A stretch of DNA of 64,000 nucleotides from Flavobacteriales bacterium (GCA_016710965.1 JADJTW010000032.1:186001-250000); one strand, 5' to 3'. Shown: positions 18,037-27,672, counted from the stretch's first letter. Made by a program: numbers and translations. Notes: a model not told the origin generated them from the sequence alone.

Positions 18037-18645
18037 CTCGGCGATCATCATGGCGGTGGCGCCCCACACCACGTGGCCCATCACATCGAAGTACGGCACG
18101 CTCACTTCGCGCTTGACGATGGGCATGTACTGCTGGCGATGGGCCAGGATGTCATCGCGCAGCAACCAGGCCAATGGCGCCTCGATCAACTGCGCCACCT
18201 CACGAGGGTCGGGGTCCATGGGGCCGATCGCATCCGTCACGGCCAAATACGGGGTTACCATGGAACGGCTCGGCGGTATGTACAAAGGGGTGAGCGCGCC
18301 GATCACCTCAATGCCATCGATGGCGGCGCCGGTCTCCTCGCAGAATTCGCGCAGCGCTGTTGCCTGCAAGGATGCGTCGCCTTCTTCCATGCGGCCGCCG
18401 GGGAACGCCACCTGGCCGCTATGCACGCCATCATAGGTCGGGCGCACCATCAGCAGCGTGTGCGCCGCATCATCCTTTTGGTAGATGAGCACGAGCACTG
18501 CGCTTTCACGGGGAGGCGGATCCTTCAGTCGCGCCGCCTCGATGTCGCCGCGCTTGTACCCGGCCAGCCTCAAGAACCCATCGTGCCCCGGCAAAGGCGA
18601 CCGCATGGCCTGCCGCAGGTGCAGGGCTACCTCGTCAACGGTCAT
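17998..18645 (-). CDS. Nudix hydrolase, CoA pyrophosphatase-like
   Basis: A 215-residue Nudix protein. The Nudix box is GGRMEEGDASLQATALREF followed by CEETGA, and the extension SGQVAFPGG together with LTPLYIPPS matches the coenzyme A pyrophosphatase (NudL/PCD1) subgroup, which cleaves CoA to phosphopantetheine and ADP. The start is the ATG that overlaps the upstream stop by four bases. It is the last gene of a run that includes the two signal peptidases. Confidence 0.9.
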   Translation of the reverse strand: MTVDEVALHLRQAMRSPLPGHDGFLRLAGYKRGDIEAARLKDPPPRESAVLVLIYQKDDAAHTLLMVRPTYDGVHSGQVAFPGGRMEEGDASLQATALREFCEETGAAIDGIEVIGALTPLYIPPSRSMVTPYLAVTDAIGPMDPDPREVAQLIEAPLAWLLRDDILAHRQQYMPIVKREVSVPYFDVMGHVVWGATAMMIAELRELLSALTDPA

Positions 18646-19145
18646 GGCCTCTTCGTGTTCAGCTCGTCGAGCAGGCGCTTTGCTTCGGCCTTGTAGGTAT
18701 GACGCGGCGCTTGGGCGATGGACTGCGCTCCGGTGCGAGCACGCTCGATCTGGTCGCTGCACAGCCAGCAGAGCACGGTGTACCAGGCGCACTGGTCAGC
18801 GAAATTCTGTTCATGGCTGTTCTCGAGCCTATCAATGCGCAATTCGGCGTCGTAGGGCCTGCCGAGGGCCAGATAGCTGCACGCTAGATAGATGTTGGCC
18901 GATCTGGCCGCGCCACGCTGCTCCAGATAGGACTCGAGCCCGGTAGCCGCTGCTGCGAACTCACCTGCGGAATAGTGCGCCATCGCATCGAGATAGGCAC
19001 CGTTCCTCGCGTTGCGAGCCTGGCCGCTGATGAGGTCCTGGTAGGGAACAAAATGACGCTGGCAGGTACTGGCATCGCTGTTCGCGGATTCGCACGCGGT
19101 GAAGGATGCGAAGGCGAAGATCAGTGCGATGAGGAACCGGAACAT
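18642..19145 (-). CDS. Putative TPR lipoprotein
   Basis: A 167-residue protein. A short hydrophobic leader ends in the lipobox-like SFTAC, so it should be a lipoprotein. The remainder is helical with TPR-like spacing (AHYSAGEFAAAATGLESYL, IYLACSYLALGRPYDAELRI) and several cysteines. No specific family is recognised. It sits between lepB and the Nudix gene with a four-base overlap to the latter. Confidence 0.75.
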   Translation of the reverse strand: MFRFLIALIFAFASFTACESANSDASTCQRHFVPYQDLISGQARNARNGAYLDAMAHYSAGEFAAAATGLESYLEQRGAARSANIYLACSYLALGRPYDAELRIDRLENSHEQNFADQCAWYTVLCWLCSDQIERARTGAQSIAQAPRHTYKAEAKRLLDELNTKRP

Positions 19146-19156
19146 GACGTGCGAAG

Positions 19157-20119
19157 TTACCGGCCTCGATCGCCGCTTACGAGCACATGGCTTACGCGGC
19201 CCACCACATGGCTCGCTGGAAGGAAGCCCCAGTAGCGCGAATCAGCGCTGTAATGGCGGCTGTCACCGAGCACGAAGTAGTAGTCCTGCTCCACCGCATA
19301 CTCCTCCAAGGGCCGGTCATCTATGGTGAGCTCATTCCCCGCCGCGCCCAGTCGGTGCCCTTCATAAGTGCTGATCACGCGGTCGTATAGCGGCAGGTTG
19401 TCCACGGTGATGCGGAGCGTGTCACCGGTGCCAGGTACGGTTATCGGCCCATAGTCGTCGCCGTTCCATGGATATCGGGGGCTGAACGGGAAGATGTGGC
19501 TACGCGCTCCGCGGGCGAGCGTCATGGGCTCCACACTTTCCACTGCGCTGTCCTTTCGGGCAAGATCTGCGAGCTGCATGCTGAGCGGCAACTCGATGTT
19601 CGGCTCCACTCCATGCGACACCTCCAGCGGCAGGCCCAATCGATGGAGGAGAGCTTCGGCTGATGCAGCAGGCCTCAACCGCACGAGGTAGCTGTACGAT
19701 ATGCCTTCGGCCTCTCGCACGCGTTTTCCGTTCACATACACCACGCCCCGTCGGATCTCCAGTTCATCGCCTGGTACGGCCATCACGCGCTTCACCAACA
19801 AGGATCGTTGCGACATTCCGGCATGGTCCTCAACGGGATCACGGAATACAACGATATCCCCGTGATCGAGGCCCGTCCACTTCGGCCAGCGCGCAACCAG
19901 CAATAGGTCGCCGGGCCATAAAGTGGCCGTCATGCTCGTGCTCTGCACGTTGATGAAGCGGACCACGAAAAGATGCAGGACCAGGAGCACGCCCACGGCC
20001 AGCGCGAACGCCCGCAGCCAGTCATTCTGCCAATGCCTGCGGAGGAAGCTCACGTGTTCGGCATTCGGTCGTGCAATTTCCCATGCGCCATCCTGCGATG
20101 AATGAGGACCGACGACCAC
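19157..20119 (-). CDS. lepB: Signal peptidase I (paralogue 2)
   Basis: A membrane serine peptidase that removes signal peptides. There is one N-terminal membrane helix (FALAVGVLLVLHLFVV). The nucleophile serine is in QSTSMTATLWPGD and the general-base lysine in LLVKRVMAVPGDELEI. The C-terminal box YYFVLGDSRHYSADSRYWG is the GDNxxxSxDSR motif with Asn replaced by Ser. It starts at GTG; no ATG precedes the membrane helix. It lies 12 bases downstream of a second, larger lepB in the same operon. Confidence 0.9.
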   Translation of the reverse strand: MVVGPHSSQDGAWEIARPNAEHVSFLRRHWQNDWLRAFALAVGVLLVLHLFVVRFINVQSTSMTATLWPGDLLLVARWPKWTGLDHGDIVVFRDPVEDHAGMSQRSLLVKRVMAVPGDELEIRRGVVYVNGKRVREAEGISYSYLVRLRPAASAEALLHRLGLPLEVSHGVEPNIELPLSMQLADLARKDSAVESVEPMTLARGARSHIFPFSPRYPWNGDDYGPITVPGTGDTLRITVDNLPLYDRVISTYEGHRLGAAGNELTIDDRPLEEYAVEQDYYFVLGDSRHYSADSRYWGFLPASHVVGRVSHVLVSGDRGR

Positions 20120-20131
20120 CTGCGCGGGGGA

Positions 20132-21694
20132 CTACTTCACCATGGTGAAGAGCCTCTTCCACCGGATCCCGGTGTCGGGGTCCTTGGTGAACCACACGAG
20201 CACGGCCTTGCCTACGATATGATCGTGCGGCACGAAGCCCCAGAAGCGACTGTCCTGTGAGCGATGGCGGTTATCGCCCATCATCCAGTAGTAGTCCTGC
20301 CCGAATGTGTAGCTGGTGGCCGGCGCGCCATCGATGAGGATGCGATCGCCTTCCACTTGGAGTTGATGTCCTTCATAAACGCTGATGGCGCGGCGGTAGA
20401 GCGGCAGGTTCTCAACGGTGAGTTGCACGGTGGAGCCTTCCTTCGGGATCCAAATGGGACCGAAGTTGTCCTCGCTCCAATCGTAGCTGCTGTTATTGGG
20501 GAAGATGGGGGTGGCGTTGCGCGGGTCGGCGTAGTAGCCTTTGGGATGCACCTGCCGTTCCATGCGGATCACGCCATCGAACTTCATCAGTTGCGCAGCG
20601 ACCCCTGGTGATGTGGGGATCCATGCCATCAATCGGCCATCTGCCGTTCGGCCTTGCGTGATGTCGCTTGCCGAGATATCGAAGCGGTCCTTCAAACGGT
20701 CCTCGTTGAAGAGCTGCTTCAGCTCGAACTGGTACACGTACTGGCCGGTGCTCGCCACGGGCGATACCCTGCCATTCACCAGCACGTGCCCCCACCGCAC
20801 TTCCAGCGTATCACCCGCCACGGCCACACAACGCTTGATGTAGTTCTCGCGCTTGTCTATGGGACGCACCAGGAGGCCACCACCGGGCTTCATCATTTCA
20901 CGTCCATCGGGCGAACGATCGGGGAAGGTCCGCTTGGGATCGGCCAATGCCGCACGACCGTATTGCCGGGCGAGTTGGTAGTAGCTCTGGTTCTGGAAAT
21001 TGGCCACCACCGTATCCCCCTCGGGGAAGTTGAACACCACGGCATCGCCGCGCTGCGGGTTTCCGAAGCCCGGCATTCGGCGGTAAGGTTGTGAGAACCA
21101 CTCCACGAAGCTGGGTGTGCTCACCGTGAACGGCATGGTGTGGTGCGTGAAGGGAAAGGTGATGGGCGTGAGCGGAAGGCGCGGGCCATAGCTGAGCTTG
21201 CTCACGAAGAGATAATCGCCCACCAGCAGGCTCTTTTCCATGGAAGGCGTGGGGATGGTGAAGGCCTCGAAGGTGTAGGTACGGAAGACGGTGGCCACGA
21301 TCACCGCGAAGAGTATGGCATCGCCCCATTGGCCCAGCAGGCCGCGCTTGCGCTTCTCCACGGGTATCGGTCCCACATAATTGTTCGGCGCGAAGACCGT
21401 CTGCGGCACTTTCCACCAGGGCAGGAAGGTCATGAGCACATGCTCCTTGAAGCTGCGTTCGCCGAGCGTGATGGAGATGTTCACGTTCATGATGATGAAC
21501 ATGAGCAGGTTCACCCCGGGGACGATGAAGAGCACGATCCACCACCAGGGCTTGCCGCTGATGCGCAGCCATACGAGGATGTTGTAGCCCGGCACGAAGC
21601 CCGCCCATGCTGGTTGGCCAGCTTTCTGGAAAAGCTTCCACAGGCTCGCGAAGAGCACCACGAAGTAGGCGATGAGGAAGAGATACGGGATCAT
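20132..21694 (-). CDS. lepB: Signal peptidase I (paralogue 1, with N-terminal membrane extension)
   Basis: A 520-residue Bacteroidota-type LepB. The first ~130 residues are a membrane domain of three helices (IPYLFLIAYFVVLF, WIVLFIVPGVNLLMFI). The peptidase domain follows, with Ser in IPTPSMEKSLLVGDYL, Lys in NYIKRCVAVAGD and the C-terminal box MMGDNRHRSQDSRFWGFVP. A large insertion between Ser and Lys is usual in this phylum. It belongs to the run DUF5683-dapB-lepB. Confidence 0.95.
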   Translation of the reverse strand: MIPYLFLIAYFVVLFASLWKLFQKAGQPAWAGFVPGYNILVWLRISGKPWWWIVLFIVPGVNLLMFIIMNVNISITLGERSFKEHVLMTFLPWWKVPQTVFAPNNYVGPIPVEKRKRGLLGQWGDAILFAVIVATVFRTYTFEAFTIPTPSMEKSLLVGDYLFVSKLSYGPRLPLTPITFPFTHHTMPFTVSTPSFVEWFSQPYRRMPGFGNPQRGDAVVFNFPEGDTVVANFQNQSYYQLARQYGRAALADPKRTFPDRSPDGREMMKPGGGLLVRPIDKRENYIKRCVAVAGDTLEVRWGHVLVNGRVSPVASTGQYVYQFELKQLFNEDRLKDRFDISASDITQGRTADGRLMAWIPTSPGVAAQLMKFDGVIRMERQVHPKGYYADPRNATPIFPNNSSYDWSEDNFGPIWIPKEGSTVQLTVENLPLYRRAISVYEGHQLQVEGDRILIDGAPATSYTFGQDYYWMMGDNRHRSQDSRFWGFVPHDHIVGKAVLVWFTKDPDTGIRWKRLFTMVK

Positions 21695-21821
21695 GGGTTC
21701 GGTGGGCGGCGCTCGAGCGGCGCCCGGCGAAGGTGCGAACTACAGCCGATGTGGACGGGATGCCATTGTGAAAGCCTGTGAAGGGCTGGACCGGCGGTGC
21801 GCTGGGGAGTACAAGTGGTAT

Positions 21822-22562
21822 TCACAACGCTCCATCGAGCACATCTTCCATGCTGAAGAAGCCCTGGCGCCCACGCAGCCATTCGGCCGCAATGACAGCC
21901 CCTTGAGCGAAACCGCCCCGGTCGAAGGCCTCGTGGGTGATGATGATGCGGTCGTTGGGACCCGCCCAACTGACAGAGTGCTTGCCAGTGACCTCGCCGA
22001 TGCGCTCGCTTTGGATGAATACCGGAGCAGGGGCGGCGGCATGCATCTCATCCGAGTGCGTCCGCTCGTTCTCGCCGAGCTTCCACCCCGAGTACCTCTG
22101 GGTCTTCAGGTCGATGTCCCTGGCAAGCGTGATGGCGGTTCCGCTCGGCGCATCCAGCTTATGGATGTGATGGATCTCATCGATGTGCGCATCGTATTCA
22201 GGTCGCTGGTCCATGAGCCCTGCGAGCATGCGGTTCATTCGGAAGAAGAGATTGACTCCGATGCTGAAGTTGCTGGCCCAGAGAAGCGCACCATTGTGCT
22301 CTTCCACCAGCGTGCGCACCTCGTGCATGCGCTCATACCAGCCGGTGGTGCCCACGATTACCGGTACGCCATGCTCCAGGCAGAGACGGATGTTGGCCAA
22401 GGCGTGCTCGGGCTTGCTGAACTCTATGGCCATATCAGCGCTGACTGGAGGAGCGCCAGCATTGTCCGCAGTCACTTTCATCACCACCGAATGCCCGCGC
22501 GCAACCGCCGCCGATTCGATGGCCTTGCCCATTCGTCCATAGCCGTAGAGTGCGATACGCAT
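21822..22562 (-). CDS. dapB: 4-hydroxy-tetrahydrodipicolinate reductase
   Basis: This is the NAD(P)H-dependent reductase of lysine/diaminopimelate synthesis. Seen are the dinucleotide-binding GYGRMGKAIE at the N-terminus, GTTGW, and the catalytic and substrate-binding DEIHHIHKLDAPSGTA. The 246-residue length is normal. The ATG before MRIALYGYG was chosen; eleven extra upstream codons would run through a TACTTTGG promoter-like element. Its place between DUF5683 and lepB is conserved in Bacteroidota. Confidence 0.96.
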   Translation of the reverse strand: MRIALYGYGRMGKAIESAAVARGHSVVMKVTADNAGAPPVSADMAIEFSKPEHALANIRLCLEHGVPVIVGTTGWYERMHEVRTLVEEHNGALLWASNFSIGVNLFFRMNRMLAGLMDQRPEYDAHIDEIHHIHKLDAPSGTAITLARDIDLKTQRYSGWKLGENERTHSDEMHAAAPAPVFIQSERIGEVTGKHSVSWAGPNDRIIITHEAFDRGGFAQGAVIAAEWLRGRQGFFSMEDVLDGAL

Positions 22563-22566
22563 GCGA

Positions 22567-22574
22567 CCAAAGTA
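22567..22574 (-). promoter_or_regulatory. Putative -7 element of dapB
   Basis: TACTTTGG on the minus strand, four bases before the dapB ATG, so the transcript would be nearly leaderless. Confidence 0.35.
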
Positions 22575-22605
22575 GATCCATAGAGCGCACCGCAATGCCC
22601 CTGGA

Positions 22606-23175
22606 TCACCGGAAGGCCAGGGAGAAGGAGAGGCCTGCAGTGCCTTGGGCCGCCAGCGGCAACGATGGCCCCACGTTCAGCCCCAGGTCCCTGCCCACGT
22701 CGAACCGAACGAAGTGGGCATCCACGCTCGCATCAACGATGTTGAGGATGTACACGGCACCGATGGCGATGTAGCTGAGGTCGCGCCATTTCCGGTAGGT
22801 ATCTGCCACATTCAGGACGCTCTGGGCACTGAATCGGCCTTCGAACTCATCCACGGTGCCGGGGTCGTTGTCCGTAAGGGCGAGGTAGGCGTCCTTGTAC
22901 CGTTGATACTGGCTGTTATTCTCACGAATGAAGGCATAGCTCACACCCAATCCGCCGATGACGATGGGCACCTTCCAGTACTTGCGGTTGTACACCTGCC
23001 CTGCACCTGGCAGAACTGCGCTCAGGATGGATGCCTTGCGCGGTGAATGGCCGTAGCGCCAATCCAGGGTGTCGGTGATGATGGCGGGTCGGTCGATGCT
23101 GTCGCGCTGCGCATAGGCAGCGGAGCCGATGATGGTGCAGGCAAGGAGGAGGATGATGCGGAACAGCGGGCGCAT
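22606..23175 (-). CDS. DUF5683 family protein
   Basis: A 189-residue protein with a signal peptide (LLLACTIIGSAAYAQ). The DUF5683 hallmark is ASILSAVLPGAGQVYNRKYW followed by hydrophobic segments (VPIVIGGLGVSYAF, YIAIGAVYILNIVDASVDAH). The family is restricted to Bacteroidetes and usually lies beside dapB and lepB, as here; its function is unknown. A GACATTTG element six bases before the ATG may be its promoter. Confidence 0.92.
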   Translation of the reverse strand: MRPLFRIILLLACTIIGSAAYAQRDSIDRPAIITDTLDWRYGHSPRKASILSAVLPGAGQVYNRKYWKVPIVIGGLGVSYAFIRENNSQYQRYKDAYLALTDNDPGTVDEFEGRFSAQSVLNVADTYRKWRDLSYIAIGAVYILNIVDASVDAHFVRFDVGRDLGLNVGPSLPLAAQGTAGLSFSLAFR

Positions 23176-23246
23176 AGTGCAAATGTCGGGCGAAGCATCC
23201 GCAGCACCCGGCTGGCAGCGATGGCCGACACCAGCCTTCTGTACTG

Positions 23247-23591
23247 CTAATCCTGGGAGGGTACCTCGGCGACGGCGGCAGGCGCTTCAGCCTTCTTGCG
23301 AGCCGGCATGCGGTCGGCAGCGCGATTGAAGCTCCATTCGTACTTGCCGCCACTGCGCGGAAAGGCCTTGCACTGGGGAATGAGATTGAGCATGTTGGCT
23401 TTCACCAGCTTCACGAGGAAGGCACGGAAGTGCTTGCCTTTCTCATGGTCGCGTTCTACAAGGCCCTTGTCCGCCAAGACACCGTACAGGTCCTCGCTTC
23501 GGACGTTCACGGCGTGGCCGTCCTGCAATTGCTCTTCAATGGCTTTGCTGATGCGCAGGGCTTGCTGGATCTCGGCGGGGGTGAGTGGCAT
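23247..23591 (-). CDS. Hypothetical protein, possible winged-helix fold
   Basis: A 114-residue protein not recognised as a named family. The helical N-terminal part (EIQQALRISKAIEEQL), a VERDHEKGKHFRAFLVKLVK segment and a basic Ala/Lys-rich tail (PARKKAEAPAAVAEV) would suit a small nucleic-acid-binding domain, but this is inference. A CACCTTTG element nine bases upstream of the ATG resembles a -7 box. Confidence 0.65.
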   Translation of the reverse strand: MPLTPAEIQQALRISKAIEEQLQDGHAVNVRSEDLYGVLADKGLVERDHEKGKHFRAFLVKLVKANMLNLIPQCKAFPRSGGKYEWSFNRAADRMPARKKAEAPAAVAEVPSQD

Positions 23592-23678
23592 GGGAGGACA
23601 AAGGTGGTGCAGAACACGCTTGAATGGTGCGGGACGCGAAAGATCCGCGCCAGGTCATGGGCGAGACTGTCCTGTGGG

Positions 23679-24098
23679 TCAGCTTCCGGTGCGGCTGTGC
23701 CCGCTCAATTGGGCCTCAAGCCATGCGCGCGCTCCGTCCTCCTTGTCCGTCACATGGATCCGGTGCATCTGGGGGAAGTACGAGAAATAGAGCTTCACCA
23801 GCATCTGGATCATATTGGCGCGGGCCACTACTGCCGTGGCGATCAATTGGCCTTGGGCCCGGTCCTCTGCCAAGTGGTCTTTGTCCATCGTGGGTAGTTG
23901 GTAGTCCACATCCTCCGGAATGATCGTGAGCATACCGTACGGATTCGTGCCCATGAGGCTGCGCCTTGCCTCTTGCACCTCGGCCATATGCTCAAGGGTA
24001 AGGGTGCAGCCGGGATCGTAGCGGATCTCCACCAGGTCGGGCCGCACGCGCACGAGGTGGGCGATGGTGGTGCTCGTTTCGGCGGGTTCGATCGTCAT
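23679..24098 (-). CDS. Hypothetical protein, STAS/SpoIIAA-like
   Basis: A 139-residue protein with no signal peptide. The alternating strand/helix pattern (VRVRPDLVEIRY, GMLTIIPEDVDY, AVVARANMIQMLVKLYFSYF) resembles small STAS/SpoIIAA-like proteins of Bacteroidota. The assignment rests on pattern only. It stands alone between two minus-strand genes. Confidence 0.65.
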   Translation of the reverse strand: MTIEPAETSTTIAHLVRVRPDLVEIRYDPGCTLTLEHMAEVQEARRSLMGTNPYGMLTIIPEDVDYQLPTMDKDHLAEDRAQGQLIATAVVARANMIQMLVKLYFSYFPQMHRIHVTDKEDGARAWLEAQLSGHSRTGS

Positions 24099-24153
24099 GG
24101 GGTGGCTGGTCTCGCAAAGATGGCATAGCCCATGGCCTGAATTACGCGCCAGG

Positions 24154-24657
24154 CTAGACGATCGCGCGCACTTCCAATTCCTGCTGCGCCGGTCCCAGTA
24201 TCACGTTCACGTGTTCGCCCACGCGCTTGCCCATGAGCGCGCGCACGATCGGGGCAGTGAACGCGATGCGCTGTTCGGCCACCGAAGCTTCATCAACGCC
24301 CACGATCGCGAAGATGCGCTCTGTGCCTTGCTGCGGGCCGCTGCTGTATGCGACTGTGACCCGCACGCCGAAGCGGACATCCAGTGGTGGTTCGGTGCCA
24401 GGCTCCACCGGCCGGGCGGTAACGATACGCTCATTCAACAGCGCGAGCCTGCCATCGATCTCCGCCTTGGCACGACGACGGTCATCTTCGCTGCCTTGGG
24501 CATCGGCGCGCTCTTTTTCCAGTTGCGTGCGCTCCGCCAGCAGCAGGCGCATGCCGCGTGGCGTCACATAATTGGTTACCCCATCGGGCAGGGCTGCGCG
24601 CGGCGGTATGAAGGGCGCCTCCTCCTGATCATCCTCTTTCACGAATCCGCGGCTCAT
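24154..24657 (-). CDS. GreA/GreB-family transcription factor
   Basis: A 167-residue protein. The N-terminal coiled coil (PRGMRLLLAERTQLEKERAD) and the C-terminal FKBP-like domain (RFGVRVTV, FAIVGVDEASVAEQRIAF, APIVRALMGKRVGEHVNV) are those of transcript-cleavage factors GreA/GreB, which rescue backtracked RNA polymerase. The sequence is closer to GreB-like paralogues than to classic GreA. The ATG giving MSRGFVKEDD was chosen; upstream in-frame codons look non-coding. Confidence 0.85.
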   Translation of the reverse strand: MSRGFVKEDDQEEAPFIPPRAALPDGVTNYVTPRGMRLLLAERTQLEKERADAQGSEDDRRRAKAEIDGRLALLNERIVTARPVEPGTEPPLDVRFGVRVTVAYSSGPQQGTERIFAIVGVDEASVAEQRIAFTAPIVRALMGKRVGEHVNVILGPAQQELEVRAIV

Positions 24658-24761
24658 GGGGCGAAGTTCCGGTAGCGGAGCGTTGCCTCGCCTCGGATCA
24701 GGCCTCTGACAACCGTTCCGGGGAAATAAGCGTCTCCTTTGCACCCACCAGCCCCCGCACC

Positions 24762-27410
24762 ATGACACGATCTTTCTTCATTGCCCTTGCTTTCGCCATC
24801 ATTGCCGGAAGCTCCGTGCAGGCGCAGTTCACTGTTCCGGATGCCGCATTCGTGACGCGCTTGACCGCCATCGTTCCGGCGGCCATGAGCGGCAACGTCC
24901 TGGACTTTACGCACCCGAGTGTGGTGAGCTTGAACTACATGGACCTGTCGGGCGCCGGGATCTACGACCTGGACGGCATCCAGTATTTCATCGGTCTGCA
25001 AAGCCTGCTCTGCGGAGGGAACTACCTCACCACCATGCCTGCGCTACCGGACGCGATCCAAATGCTCTGGTGCGAGGGGAACGATCTCGTGAGCTTCACC
25101 TCGCTGCCTGCCAGCCTTACGCATCTCCAGTGCCAAGAGAACCAGATCACAGCACTGCCTGCACTTCCATCCACCCTGTTACACCTCACTTGCTACGGTA
25201 ACCTCCTGACCTCGCTGCCGGCATTGCCCAGTTCCATCACGGATATCGCCTGTAGCGACAATGCGCTCACCGGGCTGCCTGCGCTGCCCACTTCATTGGA
25301 GCGTCTGCTCTGCCGCAACAATCCGCTGCTGGGAACGCTACCCGGCCTTCCCAGCGCGCTGTTCGAACTCTCCTGCGACAATTGCGGATTGACGGACCTG
25401 CCGACTTTGCCCAATGGTTTGCAACTGCTCTACTGCGACGACAATGCCATCACAGCACTGCCCATCCTGCCTCCTGCCTTGCACCAGATGAACTGCGACG
25501 GCAACGAACTAACAGCCTTGCCAGCACTGCCCGCCACGCTGGAGATCCTGCACTGCTCGCAGAACCTGCTTACCGCGCTTCCAGCATTGCCGGCTTCCCT
25601 GCGCTACCTCATCTGCCATAGCAATACGCTCGGTGGTTTGCCTGCACTGCCCAACGCCATGCACACCTTGGAATGCGAGAACAATCCGATCGGCGTACTG
25701 CCCTCGCTGCCGGATTCGCTGCGCATCCTGTACGCTGCGAACAACGGCCTTGCCAGCCTGCCCGCATTGCCCGATTCGCTCACAACGCTCTACTGCTTCA
25801 ACAACCAACTGACCGGTCTGCCGACGCTTCCCGGCGTGTTGTCGCTGTTGAACTGCAACCAGAACCTGCTCACCGCATTGCCCGCGTTGCCCGGCACTTT
25901 GCAATACCTGTTGTGCAGCACGAACCCCATCGATTGCCTGCCGCTATTGCCCAATTCGGTGAGCAGCGTGCAGTGCATGGCAACGAATGTGACCTGCTTG
26001 TCGAACATTCCCACTTCTTACAACGCCATCAGCAGCCAGTTGCCCTTTCCGCTAGTGGTGTGCAACGTTCTTTCGCCGTGCCCATTCGGGGGCGAAGCGA
26101 TCACAGGCAGCGTCTTCAACGATGCCAATGGCGATGGCGTGAAGGATGCAGGCGAAGCCGCCTTCACCAATGCCGTGATCGAAGCGCAGCCCGGTAGCTA
26201 CCTCACCGCGCCTGATGCTGCTGGCAACTACGTGCTGCCCATCGATGTCGGCACGTTCACGGTGGATGGCCAGGATGTTCTGTACCATGCGCGCACAACG
26301 GCGCCTTCGAGCATCACGCTTGTCGCATCCCAGATCGATTCGTTGAACGACATCGGATACCAGGCCATACCGGGCATCTACGATCTCGTGGCGCACCTCA
26401 CCACCATGCCTGCACGACCGGGCTTCGATAACAACGCGTACATCACCGTTGAGAACATCGGTACCGAGAGCACGGTGGCGGCGCTAGACTTCACCTTCGA
26501 CAACACGCAGACGTGGGTGAGCAGCGGCATCGTGCCGGATGCGCTGGTCGGCAACAACGCTGCCTGGTCTCCCACGATCGCGCCAGGCGGGACATGGGGC
26601 ATCGCGGTTACGCTGAACACCGATGCCGGTGCATTGATCGGGTCGCCGCTCGCGCACGCATTCACGGCAACCCCCGCCGCGCAGGACACCACACCGGCGG
26701 ACAATACCATCACATGGAACGGCTTCGTTGTCGGCGCCATCGACCCGAACGATAAGCAAGTGGTTCCCGAGGCCATGACGCCAGAGCAGGTGCAGGCCGG
26801 GAACAAGCTGGAGTACACCATCCGTTTCCAGAACACGGGGACCTTCCCGGCGGAGCGCGTGATCATCACCGATACGCTCAGCACCGATCTGCTGTGGAAC
26901 ACCATGGACCTCGTGAGCAGCTCGCACGCCACGATGTGGTACATCCATCAAGGCGTATTGCACTTCGTGATGGATCCGATCAACCTGCCCGACAGCACCA
27001 GCGACGAGCCCAACAGCCATGGCTATGTGAAGTTCCGCATGACGCCCGTGAGCACCTTGTTGAACGGCGCACAGATCGAGAACGTCGCCAACATCTACTT
27101 CGACTTCAACGAGCCGGTGGTCACCGCACCGGCCGTCTTCACGGTGGACCAGCTCATGGGTACTGCGGTTAGCACTGAGATCGGATTCCTCTTCTACCCG
27201 AACCCGGCTGATGAGCGACTTACCGTGCAGCTCGATGCTCCTGGTGCGATGCTGGAACTGCGCTCCATGGATGGTCGCTTGTTGAAAGCTCAACGTGTCA
27301 CCGGTTCGCTGGTGGAAATGAGCATCGGCGACCTTGACCGCGGGGTGTACCTGATCAGTGTGCGGGAAGCAGCCGGGAAGGGCGGAGCGCAGCGGTTCGT
27401 GAAGCGCTGA
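24762..27410 (+). CDS. Secreted LPxLP leucine-rich-repeat protein with T9SS type A sorting domain
   Basis: An 882-residue protein with a signal peptide (IAGSSVQAQ). From about residue 80 to 430 it has about eighteen repeats of 20 residues with the pattern LPxLPxxLxxLxCxxNxL, the short bacterial LRR of the IpaH/YopM type with a conserved cysteine in most units. A carboxypeptidase-regulatory-like domain (GSVFNDANGDGVKDAGEAAF) follows, then a DUF11-like domain (LEYTIRFQNTGTFPAERVII). The protein ends in a T9SS sorting signal (YPNPADERLTV...RGVYLISV). It should be surface-exposed and probably binds a ligand or another cell. The cytoplasmic effectors with this repeat type carry a ligase domain that is absent here. 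Confidence 0.93.
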   Translation: MTRSFFIALAFAIIAGSSVQAQFTVPDAAFVTRLTAIVPAAMSGNVLDFTHPSVVSLNYMDLSGAGIYDLDGIQYFIGLQSLLCGGNYLTTMPALPDAIQMLWCEGNDLVSFTSLPASLTHLQCQENQITALPALPSTLLHLTCYGNLLTSLPALPSSITDIACSDNALTGLPALPTSLERLLCRNNPLLGTLPGLPSALFELSCDNCGLTDLPTLPNGLQLLYCDDNAITALPILPPALHQMNCDGNELTALPALPATLEILHCSQNLLTALPALPASLRYLICHSNTLGGLPALPNAMHTLECENNPIGVLPSLPDSLRILYAANNGLASLPALPDSLTTLYCFNNQLTGLPTLPGVLSLLNCNQNLLTALPALPGTLQYLLCSTNPIDCLPLLPNSVSSVQCMATNVTCLSNIPTSYNAISSQLPFPLVVCNVLSPCPFGGEAITGSVFNDANGDGVKDAGEAAFTNAVIEAQPGSYLTAPDAAGNYVLPIDVGTFTVDGQDVLYHARTTAPSSITLVASQIDSLNDIGYQAIPGIYDLVAHLTTMPARPGFDNNAYITVENIGTESTVAALDFTFDNTQTWVSSGIVPDALVGNNAAWSPTIAPGGTWGIAVTLNTDAGALIGSPLAHAFTATPAAQDTTPADNTITWNGFVVGAIDPNDKQVVPEAMTPEQVQAGNKLEYTIRFQNTGTFPAERVIITDTLSTDLLWNTMDLVSSSHATMWYIHQGVLHFVMDPINLPDSTSDEPNSHGYVKFRMTPVSTLLNGAQIENVANIYFDFNEPVVTAPAVFTVDQLMGTAVSTEIGFLFYPNPADERLTVQLDAPGAMLELRSMDGRLLKAQRVTGSLVEMSIGDLDRGVYLISVREAAGKGGAQRFVKR

Positions 27411-27672
27411 TGATGAGTGAACGGTTGGCTATCCAAGGCAGAGGCGCCTCTTCCTGGTCATCCTCCTTACGGAAGCCTCGGATGGTGTGGCCTTGGAGTG
27501 GAAGCAAGGCCATCGGCAGCGAACGCGCATGAAATCAGGATCAGCTTCGGGCCATGCTCTTGTCATCAGGGCGCTTGGAACCATGATGTCCTGTCATCGC
27601 TCAGGCCAAACCGGCTACGGCGGTGTACATTGTACAACTCATCGAACAGACTATTCCCCAGCGCATACTGCC

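Noticed and set aside
25000..26050. Periodic DNA in the LRR gene considered as a CRISPR-like or tandem DNA repeat
   Set aside because: The 60-base period comes from the 20-residue protein repeat; the DNA units are diverged and there are no identical repeats with unique spacers.
27624..27636. TGTACATTGTACA motif as a binding site
   Set aside because: Two self-complementary hexamers in a row may arise by chance, and no second copy was noticed near other genes; it is mentioned only with the small basic protein.
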